From an uncultured Roseateles sp. (GTDB lineage: Bacteria; Pseudomonadota; Gammaproteobacteria; Burkholderiales; Burkholderiaceae): a DNA stretch of 36,964 nt. The notes below the pieces were generated by a model, which saw nothing but the letters and a program-made list of their open reading frames with translations, did no database searches and was not told the DNA's origin. Position numbers and translations under genes: made by a program. The stretch covers positions 1-36,964 of the forward strand of contig CAMPJJ010000053.1 in the NCBI GenBank assembly GCA_946886855.1, in the 5' to 3' direction. Positions 1-8,635 of the stretch are shown in pieces. The first letter of the stretch is position 1; each line of letters begins with the position of its first letter.

Positions 1-140
1 CTTACTCCCAGACCCCCACCCGGCGCTCGCGGGCCACTACACCCCCCGGGGGGCCCCGCGCCGGCGGCGCCCCCCCCCCCGGGGGGTGGGGCCCCCCCCC
101 CCCCGCCCCACGTCCCTTCAGAACGAACAAGGTCCGTCGA
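1..140. other. Homopolymer-rich window edge, no gene supported
   Basis: This stretch holds runs of C and G: C at 42-47 followed by G at 48-53, eleven C at 70-80 followed by six G, and thirteen C at 92-104. It does not look like the coding sequence of its neighbours and no credible gene can be read in it. The gene expected here would be a periplasmic binding protein (aotJ), but no part of one is visible. An assembly or sequencing artefact at a contig end is the simplest explanation. Only the last ~25 bases before position 141 look like a normal leader. Confidence 0.6.
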
Positions 141-833
141 ATGTTCCTGCACGGTTATCTGCCCAGCCTGCTCGAGGGCGCCGTATTGACCCTGGGCGTG
201 GCCCTCAGCTCGATGGCGCTGGCCATGGTGCTGGGGATGATCGGCGCGATGGCCAAGCTGTCGAAGTTCCGCGTCGCCAAGGGCCTGGCCACCGTCTACA
301 CGACGCTGATCCGCGGCGTGCCCGACCTGGTGCTGGTCCTGCTGATCTTCTTCGGCGGACAGGTCGCGGTGAACGCCATCGCGCTGTCGCTGGGACATGA
401 GGATCCGGTCGACATCAACCCCTTCGTCGCCGGCGTGGTGACGATCGCGTTCATCTTCGGCGCCTACCTGACCGAGGCCTTCCGCGGCGCCTTCCTGGCC
501 GTGCCGCCGGGGCAGCGCGAGGCGGGCCTGGCCTTCGGCATGAGCCCCGCGCAGGTCGCGTGGCGCATCACGCTCCCGCAGATGTTCCGGCATGCGCTGC
601 CGGGGCTGTCCAACAACTGGCTGGTGCTGATCAAGAGCACGGCCATCGTCTCGGTCATCGGGCTGCACGACCTCATGATGCGCGGCTCGCAGGCCGCCGC
701 CGGCACGCGCGAGCCCTTCGTGTTCTATCTCGCCGTGGCGCTGATCTACCTGGTCTTCACTTCCGTCTCCGAACTGGTCTTCGACCAGCTGCAGAAGCGC
801 CTGTCCATCGGTGTGCGTCGCCACTCGCTGTAA
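141..833 (+). CDS. aotQ: Basic amino-acid ABC transporter permease (AotQ/HisQ family)
   Basis: Inner-membrane permease of a polar amino-acid ABC importer, 230 aa, the usual family length. Hydrophobic membrane segments are visible from residue ~10 onward. The EAA loop that docks on the ATPase is recognisable near residues 118-140 (REAGLAFGMSPAQ, then ITLPQM). The ATG at 141 follows an AAGG about 8 bases upstream. It is the first gene of a Q-M-O-P run; in Pseudomonas the arginine/ornithine operon has the order aotJQMOP, which this matches apart from the missing binding protein. Substrate (arginine/ornithine, possibly histidine) is inferred from that order and from similarity to HisQ/ArtQ proteins. 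It presumably pairs with the next permease to form the channel. Confidence 0.85.
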   Translation: MFLHGYLPSLLEGAVLTLGVALSSMALAMVLGMIGAMAKLSKFRVAKGLATVYTTLIRGVPDLVLVLLIFFGGQVAVNAIALSLGHEDPVDINPFVAGVVTIAFIFGAYLTEAFRGAFLAVPPGQREAGLAFGMSPAQVAWRITLPQMFRHALPGLSNNWLVLIKSTAIVSVIGLHDLMMRGSQAAAGTREPFVFYLAVALIYLVFTSVSELVFDQLQKRLSIGVRRHSL

Positions 834-845
834 TCACGATCCCCC

Positions 846-1532
846 ATGAACCTGGACGCCATCGTCGAGAACCTCCCGCGCTACTTCGAGGGCGCGCTCA
901 TCACCTTCGAGCTGCTGTCGATCTCGCTGCTCATCGGGCTGGCCCTGGCCATCCCGCTCGGCGTGCTGCGCACGCTGCCGATCAAGTGGCTGTCGCGCAC
1001 GGTCTGGGCCTACACCTACGTCTTCCGCGGCACGCCGATGCTGGTGCAGCTCTTCCTCATCTACTACGGACTGGGCCAGTTCGAGTGGATGCAGCAGAGC
1101 GCGCTGTGGCCGCTGTTCAGCTCGGCGTGGTTCTGCGCCTGCCTGACCTTCGTGCTGAACACCGCCGCGTACACGACGGAGATCGTCGCCGGCTCGATCC
1201 GGTCGCTGCCGCACGGCGAGGTCGAGGCCGCCAAGGCCCTGGGCATGAGCCGCTGGGTGATGCTGCGCCGCATCGTCGTGCCGCACGCGCTGCGCCGCGC
1301 GCTGCCGGCGTACAGCAACGAGGTCATCTTCATGCTGCACGGCACCGCGCTGGCCAGCCTCGTCACCATCATGGACGTCACCGGCGTCGCCCGCGACGTC
1401 AACGCCACCTACTACATCCCGTTCGAGGCCTTCATCACCGCCGCGATCTTCTACTTCACGATGACGCTGGTGCTGGTCGGTCTCTTCCATCAGGCCGAGA
1501 AGCGCTGGCTCAAGCCGCTGATGCCGCGCTGA
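846..1532 (+). CDS. aotM: Basic amino-acid ABC transporter permease (AotM/HisM family)
   Basis: Second inner-membrane permease, 228 aa, starting 12 bases after the aotQ stop. The N-terminal part carries the family sequence around TYVFRGTPMLVQLFLIYYG, and the EAA loop reads VEAAKALGMSR followed by RRIVVPHALRRALP (about residues 122-145). Several membrane spans are visible. It is expected to form a heterodimer with AotQ and to be energised by AotP. The close spacing implies one transcript. The exact substrate cannot be read from the permease; arginine/ornithine is inferred from the operon. Confidence 0.85.
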   Translation: MNLDAIVENLPRYFEGALITFELLSISLLIGLALAIPLGVLRTLPIKWLSRTVWAYTYVFRGTPMLVQLFLIYYGLGQFEWMQQSALWPLFSSAWFCACLTFVLNTAAYTTEIVAGSIRSLPHGEVEAAKALGMSRWVMLRRIVVPHALRRALPAYSNEVIFMLHGTALASLVTIMDVTGVARDVNATYYIPFEAFITAAIFYFTMTLVLVGLFHQAEKRWLKPLMPR

Positions 1533-1546
1533 AGCGGACATTCCCC

Positions 1547-2682
1547 ATGCAACTCCGACAACATCCGCTCCCGAGCCCGACTCCGGGCACGCAGCGCGAG
1601 CTCGTCTCGCTGCACTACGGCCAGGCCGGCCAGGGCCAGAAGGTCTACATCCAGGCCTCGCTGCACGCCGACGAACTGCCCGGCATGCTCACGGCCTGGC
1701 ACCTGCGCCGCCACTTCGATGTGCTGGAGGCCGCCGGCCGCCTGCGCGGCGAGGTGATCCTCGTGCCGATGGCCAATCCGATCGGGCTCTCGCAATGGTG
1801 GCTGCAGTCGCACCTGGGCCGTTTCGAAGGCCTGTCGGGCGAGAACTTCAACCGCCACTACCCGGAGCACATCGAGGCCGCCGCGAGACACGCCGAGCCG
1901 CGCCTGGGCGACGACCCGGCGCGCAACGTCGCGGTGCTGCGCGCCGCGCTGAAGGCCGAGGTGCAGGCCTCGCTTGCCGACACCGAGCTCAAGGCGCTGC
2001 GCAAGACGCTGATGCTGATGGCCTGCGACGCGGACGTGGTGCTGGACCTGCACTGCGACGCGCAGGCCGTGATGCACCTCTACACCGAGACGCCGTGCTG
2101 GCCGCAATGCGAGCCGCTGGCCGCCTTCCTCGGCGCCGGCGTGACGCTGCTGGCGACGGACTCGGGCGACAACCCGTTCGACGAGGCCTGCTCGCAGGTC
2201 TGGCGGAAATGGGCGGCCCACTTCGGCGACCGCTTCCCGATCCCGCAGGCCTGCCTGTCGGTGACGGTGGAGCTGCGCGGCCAGCAGGACGTGCATCACG
2301 ACCTGGCGGCCAGGGATGCGCAGGCGATCGTGGACTTCCTGATCCACCGCGGCGTGATCGCGTCCGACGCGCCGGACGGCGCGCCGCCGCCGGTGCCCGC
2401 GCCCGTCGGTGACGCGCGCCCGCTGGCGGGTTCGATCCCGGTCCCGTCGCCGGTCGGCGGCGTGCTGACCTTCCTGCGCGAGGTCGGCGAGACCGTGAAG
2501 ACCGGCGACGTGATCGCGCAGGTCATCGATCCGATCAGCGGCTCGGTGACCGACCTGAAGAGCCCCATCGACGGGCTGCTGTTTGCACGCGACACGCTGC
2601 GCCTGGTCACGGCCGGGGCGCGGGTCGCGAAAGTCGCGGGGCGCGAAGCGACCCGCACCGGAAAACTCCTGGGAGCCCGTTG

Positions 2683-2683
<1 letters not shown>
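1547..2683 (+). CDS. aotO: AotO-type M14 succinylglutamate desuccinylase/aspartoacylase family protein
   Basis: Zinc-dependent deacylase fold of the AstE/aspartoacylase branch of M14, 378 aa. The HxxE zinc motif is H40-A-D-E43 and the third ligand is probably H169 (VVLDLHC). A conserved GENFNRHYP stretch lies at 98-106, and E242 in VTVELRG fits the catalytic glutamate. The last ~90 residues (after 290) look like a small beta-rich domain with repeated glycines. The ATG at 1547 was chosen over an open frame extending far upstream, because that extension lies inside aotM in another frame. Pseudomonas aotO occupies the same place between the permeases and the ATPase. Its role is not established; hydrolysis of an N-acylated basic amino acid or related amide is plausible but unproven. 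The stop overlaps the aotP start by one base. Confidence 0.8.
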
Positions 2684-3453
<770 letters not shown>

Positions 3454-3474
3454 CCCTCACGCGCGCCATCAACA

Positions 3475-3500
3475 GAAAGCCCGGGTATGCCCGGGCTTTC
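3475..3500. terminator. Bidirectional rho-independent terminator
   Basis: A perfect 11-bp inverted repeat (arms 3475-3485 and 3490-3500, arm GAAAGCCCGGG) with a four-base TATG loop. It lies between the convergent aotP (+) and antitoxin 1 (-) genes, 22 bases after aotP and 17 bases after the antitoxin. The arm ends in CTTTC on both strands, so it can serve both transcripts although neither U-tract is long. Confidence 0.75.
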
Positions 3501-3516
3501 GTTCATGTCGACGGAC

Positions 3517-3849
3517 TCATTGAAGTTCCGCCGGCAGGAAGACGGCGTGGACGCCGCGATCCCGGACCAGATGCAGCAGTCGCAACGCGGGCCCCTGCGG
3601 CCGACCGAAACCCTGCTCCCAGCGGCGCAACTGCCTCGGCGTGGTCGCGATCAGCACGGCGAATCGAGAGAGCTCCAGCCTGTCCCGCTCGCGGATCGCT
3701 CGCAACTCGTGCGGCAGCAAGGGATCCGGCATTTGCATGCCGTCGATCTCGTAACCGCGACGGTCCTCATCGCTGATCCACCCTGCCCGATGCCACTGAC
3801 GACCCTCGTTCAGCAGCCGCTCCACCAAGGCCGACTTCCGTTTACGCAT
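3517..3849 (-). CDS. HTH (XRE-type) antitoxin, copy 1
   Basis: DNA-binding antitoxin of the NadS/HigA-like type, 110 aa. The helix-turn-helix lies around residues 58-85 and ends in the family motif LRRWEQG (74-80) followed by GRPQGPALRLL. It should neutralise the RelE-type toxin encoded just upstream and repress the operon. The ATG at 3849 is preferred because AGAGGT sits 8 bases upstream; a GTG at 3852 would add one residue. It overlaps the end of toxin 1 by 8 bases. The order toxin then antitoxin is the HigBA arrangement. The last ~26 residues are identical to copy 2, while the middle (about 30-50) is diverged. Confidence 0.8.
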   Translation of the reverse strand: MRKRKSALVERLLNEGRQWHRAGWISDEDRRGYEIDGMQMPDPLLPHELRAIRERDRLELSRFAVLIATTPRQLRRWEQGFGRPQGPALRLLHLVRDRGVHAVFLPAELQ

Positions 3850-4229
3850 CACACGTCACCTCTTTCAAACGTCCCTGCTCCACCGCAGCGTCCCGCTCCG
3901 GGAGCGACATCGCCGCCAGCGCCTTGGCGTGACGTCGGATCAGGTCGAGCGAATCGCGCTCGACATTCTCCTTCTCGCTCTTCGCATAGCCTTCGATGAA
4001 GAACCATGGTCCGTCCCCGCGGAGAGCGACGATCACGCGATAGCCCTCGCGTTTTCCTGCACCGGATCGTCCGATCCGCTTCTTCACGAGTCCACTACCG
4101 AGATTTGCATCGATGAGCCCACGTGCCATTTCAGCCACGGCGCGGCACAGGTCGCTGTCTTGCCAGCGCCTGCTTGCGCATCCAGCGTTGAAACCCTTCG
4201 ACCAGGTGGACGGTGCTCGCAAGACTCAT
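3842..4229 (-). CDS. RelE/HigB-type toxin, copy 1, split between two frames (+1)
   Basis: Belongs by sequence to the RelE-like toxin family that pairs with XRE antitoxins; such toxins are usually ribosome-dependent mRNA interferases. The body (from 4159 down to 3842) contains LCRAVAEMARGLIDANLGSG, KKRIGRSGAGKREGYRVIV and WFFIEGYAKSEKENV, all family hallmarks. In that frame the only upstream start is a TTG at 4222 and the leading residues resemble nothing in the family. Reading instead from the ATG at 4229, whose ATGA overlaps the antitoxin 2 stop, gives the expected N-terminus with GFQRWMRKQAL. One extra base near 4160 separates the two parts, just where frame one meets an AGA codon. It is either a programmed +1 shift or an inherited frameshift. 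Toxin 2 has the same break. Confidence 0.7.
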
Positions 4230-4558
4230 TGAAGCTCCGCCGGCAGGAAGACGGCGTGGACGCCGCGATCCCGGACCAGATGCAGCAGTCGCAACGCGGG
4301 CCCGTGGGGACGGCCCAAGCCCTGTTCCCAGCGTCGCAGCTGCTTCGACGTCGTGTTGATCAGATCTGCAAACACGGCCAGTTCCAACTTGTCCCGCTCG
4401 CGGATGGCGCGCACCTCCTCCGGCTGCAGCGGCATCGGCGCCGGCATGCAGACGATCTCGCAGGACCGACGACGCTCATCGCTGATCAGTCCGTGAGCGT
4501 GCCACAAGCGGCCTTCCGCAAGCACGCGCTCAACGATGGCGGACTTCCTCTTCCTCAT
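4226..4558 (-). CDS. HTH (XRE-type) antitoxin, copy 2
   Basis: 110 aa, clearly homologous to copy 1, with the same start (MRKRKSA), the same helix-turn-helix ending in LRRWEQG and an identical C-terminus (DRGVHAVFLPAELQ). The middle part differs (CEIVCMPAPMPLQPEE versus YEIDGMQMPDPLLPHE), which may set partner or operator specificity. The ATG at 4558 lies inside the end of toxin 2 (29-base overlap), and the stop overlaps the toxin 1 ATG as ATGA. It is therefore translationally linked on both sides. It likely binds toxin 2 and an operator upstream of 4932. Confidence 0.8.
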   Translation of the reverse strand: MRKRKSAIVERVLAEGRLWHAHGLISDERRRSCEIVCMPAPMPLQPEEVRAIRERDKLELAVFADLINTTSKQLRRWEQGLGRPHGPALRLLHLVRDRGVHAVFLPAELQ

Positions 4559-4932
4559 CACACCTCACCTCCTTCAGGTGGCCGTGGCCGACGATCACGG
4601 CCAATTCCTTCTGCGACAGACCGGCGAGCCAAGCGCCTTCCTCGCGCAAGGCGCGGAGCGCCTTCGGCTCGATGTTGTCCCGTTGATTCTTTGCGTATCC
4701 ATCCACGAAGAACCACGGTCCTGCGGGATGCCTCGCGACGATCACGCGATAGCCCTCGCGTTTGCCCGCACCGGATCGTCCGATCCGCTTCTTGAAGAGT
4801 CCACTACCGAGATTTGCATCAATGAGCCCGCGTGCCATTTCGGCCACGGCGCGGCACAGGTCGCTGTCTTTCCACCGCCTGCTGACGCCTCCAGCGTTGA
4901 AACCCTTCGACCAGATAGACGGCACTCGTCAC
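4530..4932 (-). CDS. RelE/HigB-type toxin, copy 2, split between two frames (+1)
   Basis: First gene of the tandem toxin-antitoxin operon. The body (from 4868 down to 4530) has LCRAVAEMARGLIDANLGSG, KKRIGRSGAGKREGYRVIV and WFFVDGYAKNQRDNI, like copy 1, with a longer acidic/basic C-terminus. The start with the best ribosome-binding site is the GTG at 4932 (GGGGAGG five bases upstream), and that frame encodes the expected family N-terminus with GFQRWRRQQAVE. It must then move +1 at about 4869 to enter the body. A GTG at 4925 is in frame with the body but sits 12 bases from the Shine-Dalgarno, is not conserved in copy 1, and encodes a sequence unlike the family. The C-terminal half differs from copy 1 mainly by conservative changes, suggesting both copies were under selection. 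Confidence 0.7.
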
Positions 4933-4937
4933 GTGGA

Positions 4938-4944
4938 CCTCCCC
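4938..4944 (-). promoter_or_regulatory. Ribosome-binding site that favours the GTG 4932 start of toxin 2
   Basis: On the minus strand GGGGAGG lies five bases before GTG 4932. This is the strongest Shine-Dalgarno in the module and decides the start in favour of the frame that later needs a +1 shift. Confidence 0.6.
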
Positions 4945-5028
4945 GCATCATTGCGACAGGCGTCAGTGCCTGGTCTTGCCGTCTGCAATCTCGTCCTGAA
5001 GACGGCCCACCGATGGGGGTGTCACGGC

Positions 5029-5052
5029 CGCGCAGACGCGCAGACGCGCAAA
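5029..5052. repeat. Short octanucleotide repeat (CGCGCAGA)
   Basis: Two exact units and one near-exact unit of CGCGCAGA lie in tandem, and a fourth copy occurs at 5061-5068 inside the adjacent terminator. They occupy the gap between the mks operon and the toxin-antitoxin operon. No function can be assigned. Confidence 0.5.
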
Positions 5053-5055
5053 AGA

Positions 5056-5079
5056 AAAGCCGCGCAGAGGCGCGGCTTT
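5056..5079 (-). terminator. Rho-independent terminator of the mks operon
   Basis: A perfect 10-bp stem (arms 5056-5065 and 5070-5079) with a four-base loop. On the minus strand the right arm runs into TTTTCTTTT, a good U-tract. It lies 24 bases after the mksB stop and separates the condensin operon from the toxin-antitoxin operon on the same strand. Confidence 0.8.
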
Positions 5080-5102
5080 GGTGGAAGCGAGAGACCGATG
5101 GA

Positions 5103-7922
5103 TCAGCCGTAGACCGACTTCTCCGGGCGGCGCGCGAGCACCGCGATCGGCGGCGCCCAGCGCTCGCCGCGCGGCTTCTTGCTCGTGACCAGCGTGATCT
5201 CCGAGGGCTCGAAGACCTCGACGTTGTGCGTGATCGGCGTCGTCAGCAGGTACTGCGCCCGCGTGCTCTTCAGGAAGTGGCCGACCAGCTGGATGTTGCG
5301 CACGTCCAGGTGGGCGAAGGGCTCGTCGATGAAGACGAAGCCGCCGGGCGCGTCGTCGTCCTTCATCAGCCCGACCAGCAGGATCAGGCTCTTGAGCACC
5401 TGCTGCCCGCCCGAGGCCTCGCCGTCGTTCATGCCGACCTCGCCCTTGCCGTCGAAGTTGAACTTCACGTGCAAGCCCGCCTGCGCCAGCACCGTGTCGT
5501 CGTTGTCCAGGTGCGGCAGCTCGGCCTGCGCATGCACGCCGGCCAGTTCGCCCAGCTCCTGCACATTCTTCTTGTAGCGTCGCACCGTCGCGCGCAGCAC
5601 GTCGATGTAGCGCTCGCGCGCGTTGAACGCGGCGATGCGCGCCATCTCGTTGCTCGCCCGGCGGTCGTCCAGCTGCGTGGTCTGCTCCAGCACCGCCATC
5701 TGCATGCGCGCATGGCGCTCCTGCACGCCGGGATCGGTCTCCCACACGCCGGTATCGAGTTCCTGCTGCACATGGCGCGACGCGATCTCGGCCTGCTTGG
5801 CGTTCTCGAATTCATCGCGCAGCGCGTTCAGGCGCATCGGGTGCACCCAGAGCGCGGGGAATTTCGCCCGGGCCTCGCGCGAGGCCTTCGCCGTCGCGAT
5901 CAGGTCGTCGCGCCGCGACGCCCAGTCGCGCTCGGCGCGCGACACGTTGTCCTCGCTGGCCTTCAGGCTGGCCTGCGCGGCTTCGTAGTCGCGCTCGGTG
6001 CGCGTCGCCGCAGCCACCGTGCGGTCGTGTTCCTGGTCGAGCGCGCCCATGCGCGTCGCCGCCTCGATGCGCGACTGGCGCAGTCCGGGCAGGCGCGCAC
6101 GCGCCTCGGCGAATTCCTCGGCGCGCTCCACCAGCTCCTGCGCCGCCTTGTGGCCCTGCGCCGCCCGTTGCGCGTCCTTGAGCTGGCGCTCGATCTCGAG
6201 CTGCTCCTTGGCGAGCTTGGACAGCTCCAGGTCGTAACGCGTCAGTTCCTTGTCCAGGGAGGCGCGGCGCGTGTCCAGCGCCGAGTCGCCGAACTGGTAC
6301 TCGCGCGGCTCGACCCACAGGCTGCGACCGCCGCGGCCGTCGCGGTAGTAGGCCTCCGGCGTGATCCATTCGCCGCCGGACTGCGCGCCCTTGTCGGTGT
6401 CGGCGACGCAGCGGATCGAAGCCAGCTGGCGCAACAGCCAGCCCGGCGCCTTCGCATTGAACTTGAGCACGGACAGCAGGCTGTCCTTCGGGCTCACCGT
6501 CGGCGCGAACTCGCCGTCGGCGACTACGTAGTGCCGGTAGCGCTCGCGCGACGCGAGGCGGTAGGCCTGGCCCTCGTCGCTCGCATGCGCGAGCACCACG
6601 ACCCAGCGCGAGGGCCGCAGGAAACCTTCGGCGGCGGCGCGCCACTGGTCGTCGGCGATGTCGATGGCGTCGGCCAGCACGTGGTGGGCGATGCCGGCCT
6701 CGTCCAGCGCCTTGCGGAAACGCGTCACCTCGACCGGCGGCGGCGGCAGCCGCTGCCCGGTCAGCTCGTCCATCGCCGCCTGCGCCTTGCGCTGCTGGTC
6801 GTTCTGGCGCGTGAAGCTCTCGCGCAGCTGGTGCTGGCGGGTGCCGAGCTCCTCCAGCTTCGCCGCCAGCGCCGCGCCGTCGGTCTCGACCGCGGCGAGC
6901 GCCTTGAGATCGTCCTCGCGCTTGGCGAGCTGTTCCATCGGCCGTTCGCCGTCGCGCGCGGCCTCGAAGGCCTGGCGCGCTTCCTTGCGCTGCTGCTCCA
7001 GCTCGGACAGCTTGTCCCGGACCGTCTCCTGCGCCTTGAACAGCGCCAGCAGATGCGCGCGCTTGTCGCTGATGCCGCGCTCGTCGGAGCGGGCGAACAG
7101 CCGTTGCCGATGCAGTTCGCGCAACTGCTGCGCGGTGCGCTGGCGTTGCTCGCTCCACTGCAACACCGGCACGACCTCGGTCGCGAGCCGCTCGCGCTCC
7201 TTCAGCCGCAACTGGTACTGCTGGTAGCTGTTGACGCGGTTGGCCAGGTCCGACAGTTGCGCCTGCGCGTGCGACAGCTCATGCGTGGACTGATCCACTT
7301 CCTTCAGCAGCTGCTGCTGGTGATTGCGCGCCAGCTCGTAACGGTCCAGCACCTCCTGGTCGCCGAAGACCTCGAACACCAGGCGCAGCAGTTCCTTGGG
7401 CGACAGCTCGCACAGGCGGTCCGTCTGGCCCTGCTCCAGCGCCAGCACGCGACCGATCGCGCGCGTCAGGCCGGCGGCCTCCAGGCGCTTCTTCCAGGCC
7501 TCGATGCCCAGCCAGTCCTTGTCGGCCTTGGTGTCGAGCTCCTCGATCTCCTGCACGCCGTCGACCAGCGTGTAGCGGCGCACCCAGTCGCCGCCCTGGC
7601 GCGAGATGCGGCAGGCCAGCGTCACCTGGTCGGAATACAGCAGCGAGCTCGCGAACGGCCGGCTGCTGTTCTGGCGGTTGCGCGGGCGGTTGTCCACCAG
7701 CGCGCGCAGCCAGGCGTGCTCGGCGTTGGCGTGGCGGGCGTAGGTCTTGTAGGTCCGGCCGCCGGAGCATTCCAGGCCCAGCAAGGTCCGCATCGCGTCG
7801 AGCAGCGTCGTCTTGCCCGAGCCGTTGGGCCCGGCGATGGTGATGATGTTGCCGTCCAGCGGCATCGAGACGCGGCGGCAGTAGTCCCAGTGCAGCAGTT
7901 CCAGGGATTGCAGGTGAAACAT
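5103..7922 (-). CDS. mksB: MksB-type SMC ATPase (condensin subunit)
   Basis: SMC-like chromosome or plasmid organiser, 939 aa, about the length of MksB and shorter than MukB. The N-terminal Walker A is GPNGSGKTT (31-39). Long coiled-coil arms flank a central hinge-like region around residues 395-530. The C-terminus has the signature SGGQQVLKSL near 837 and Walker B FVFIDEPFAHLD near 862. The ATG at 7922 overlaps the mksE stop by one base (TGATG). Its partners are the kleisin MksF and the winged-helix MksE encoded directly upstream. No toprim nuclease gene (MksG/JetD) follows; a terminator comes next. This points to a chromosome-organising MksBEF rather than a plasmid-cleaving Wadjet-type set, but the assignment rests on gene order and motifs only. 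Confidence 0.75.
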   Translation of the reverse strand: MFHLQSLELLHWDYCRRVSMPLDGNIITIAGPNGSGKTTLLDAMRTLLGLECSGGRTYKTYARHANAEHAWLRALVDNRPRNRQNSSRPFASSLLYSDQVTLACRISRQGGDWVRRYTLVDGVQEIEELDTKADKDWLGIEAWKKRLEAAGLTRAIGRVLALEQGQTDRLCELSPKELLRLVFEVFGDQEVLDRYELARNHQQQLLKEVDQSTHELSHAQAQLSDLANRVNSYQQYQLRLKERERLATEVVPVLQWSEQRQRTAQQLRELHRQRLFARSDERGISDKRAHLLALFKAQETVRDKLSELEQQRKEARQAFEAARDGERPMEQLAKREDDLKALAAVETDGAALAAKLEELGTRQHQLRESFTRQNDQQRKAQAAMDELTGQRLPPPPVEVTRFRKALDEAGIAHHVLADAIDIADDQWRAAAEGFLRPSRWVVVLAHASDEGQAYRLASRERYRHYVVADGEFAPTVSPKDSLLSVLKFNAKAPGWLLRQLASIRCVADTDKGAQSGGEWITPEAYYRDGRGGRSLWVEPREYQFGDSALDTRRASLDKELTRYDLELSKLAKEQLEIERQLKDAQRAAQGHKAAQELVERAEEFAEARARLPGLRQSRIEAATRMGALDQEHDRTVAAATRTERDYEAAQASLKASEDNVSRAERDWASRRDDLIATAKASREARAKFPALWVHPMRLNALRDEFENAKQAEIASRHVQQELDTGVWETDPGVQERHARMQMAVLEQTTQLDDRRASNEMARIAAFNARERYIDVLRATVRRYKKNVQELGELAGVHAQAELPHLDNDDTVLAQAGLHVKFNFDGKGEVGMNDGEASGGQQVLKSLILLVGLMKDDDAPGGFVFIDEPFAHLDVRNIQLVGHFLKSTRAQYLLTTPITHNVEVFEPSEITLVTSKKPRGERWAPPIAVLARRPEKSVYG

Positions 7923-8635
7923 CAGGCGTCGCTCAGATCGGATTCTTCGTTGTGGCGGGCCGCCAGGATGGCGGTGAGCATCGGGCCGGACTCGGCGTCG
8001 GTGCTGCGCGCGAGCACGTCGGCGAGCGCCCCGTCCAGGATGCGCGGCGCCAGCGTGTCGTAGTCGAGCAGCAGGTCCAGCAGCGGACCTTCGCAGATGT
8101 CCTCGCCCTTGCGGGTGATGAAGCCCTGGCGCTCGAGCAGCTTGAGGTTGGAATCCAGCCGCATCTTCTTGCCCAGCTGGTTGCCGAAGTCGGCCAGCAG
8201 GCTGCGGTAGGACAGCGTCGGCGCGCTGCTCGCGGCGCTGGGCAGCGGCTTGTCCTTGGAGAACATCTCGCCCTGCCCTTCGGCGGCCTCCTCGGCGCGC
8301 GAGAGCTGGCGCTGACGCTTGGGCAGCACGATCAGCGCCCACACGACCACCAGCAGCGCGACGCCGTCGCGCGGCAGGTCGAGGTTGTTGTTGGACGCCA
8401 GGCCGGTCTCGCCGAACACGGCGACCTCGGCCGGGCGCAGCATGGCCAGCGTGATGTGGTCGGCGTAGACGTTGTCCACCACGCGCAGGCCGACGGCGGC
8501 CACGCGCTCGTTGACCGCGCGCCAGAGCTCCTGGTCGATCAGCGCGCGGCGCACCAGCGGCTGGTTGCGCGGCAGCCAGCGGCGCGCCAGCAGTTGAGCC
8601 GCCAGCTGGGCGGCGTCGTCGAGTTGATTGCTCAT
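7922..8635 (-). CDS. mksE: MksE-type condensin accessory subunit
   Basis: Small partner of the SMC complex, 237 aa, the usual size for MksE/JetB (DUF4194-like). The C-terminal half (from about 140, SYRSLLADFGNQLGKK through ERQGFITRKGEDICEGP) looks like a winged helix followed by a helical end (LLLDYDTLAPRILDGALADVLA). A middle hydrophobic stretch (VALLVVVWALIVLPKRQRQ) is part of the fold rather than a clear membrane anchor. Its ATG overlaps the mksF stop as ATGA, and its stop overlaps mksB, so the three subunits are translationally coupled. Sequence similarity in this family is low; the call depends largely on its position. Confidence 0.7.
   Translation of the reverse strand: MSNQLDDAAQLAAQLLARRWLPRNQPLVRRALIDQELWRAVNERVAAVGLRVVDNVYADHITLAMLRPAEVAVFGETGLASNNNLDLPRDGVALLVVVWALIVLPKRQRQLSRAEEAAEGQGEMFSKDKPLPSAASSAPTLSYRSLLADFGNQLGKKMRLDSNLKLLERQGFITRKGEDICEGPLLDLLLDYDTLAPRILDGALADVLARSTDAESGPMLTAILAARHNEESDLSDA

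Larger units (their letters stand above)
3514..4914 (-). repeat. Tandem duplication of a toxin-antitoxin module (709-bp period)
   Basis: The two modules align at a constant offset of 709 bases. The block 3514-3594 matches 4223-4303 with one mismatch in 81. The block 4031-4205 matches 4740-4914 with 12 mismatches in 175 and no indel. Between these blocks the copies have diverged clearly, notably in the antitoxin middle and toxin C-terminus. The patchwork suggests duplication followed by partial gene conversion, or selection on particular segments. About five of the 12 mismatches in the second block cluster in the ~25 bases around the toxin frame-change site. Confidence 0.85.

Noticed and set aside
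86..400. A plus-strand frame of 104 codons starting in the C/G runs
   Set aside because: It is out of frame with aotQ, starts in probable artefact sequence and is Arg/Pro/Gly-rich shadow.
560..1546. Extension of aotO upstream through both permease genes
   Set aside because: The extension is Arg/Ala/His-rich shadow of the permeases; the family N-terminus begins at ATG 1547.
4536..8063. A plus-strand open frame of 1175 codons opposite mksB and the toxin genes
   Set aside because: It is rich in Arg/Leu/Ala/His without any domain and lies antisense to genes with clear motifs; long antisense frames are expected at this GC content.
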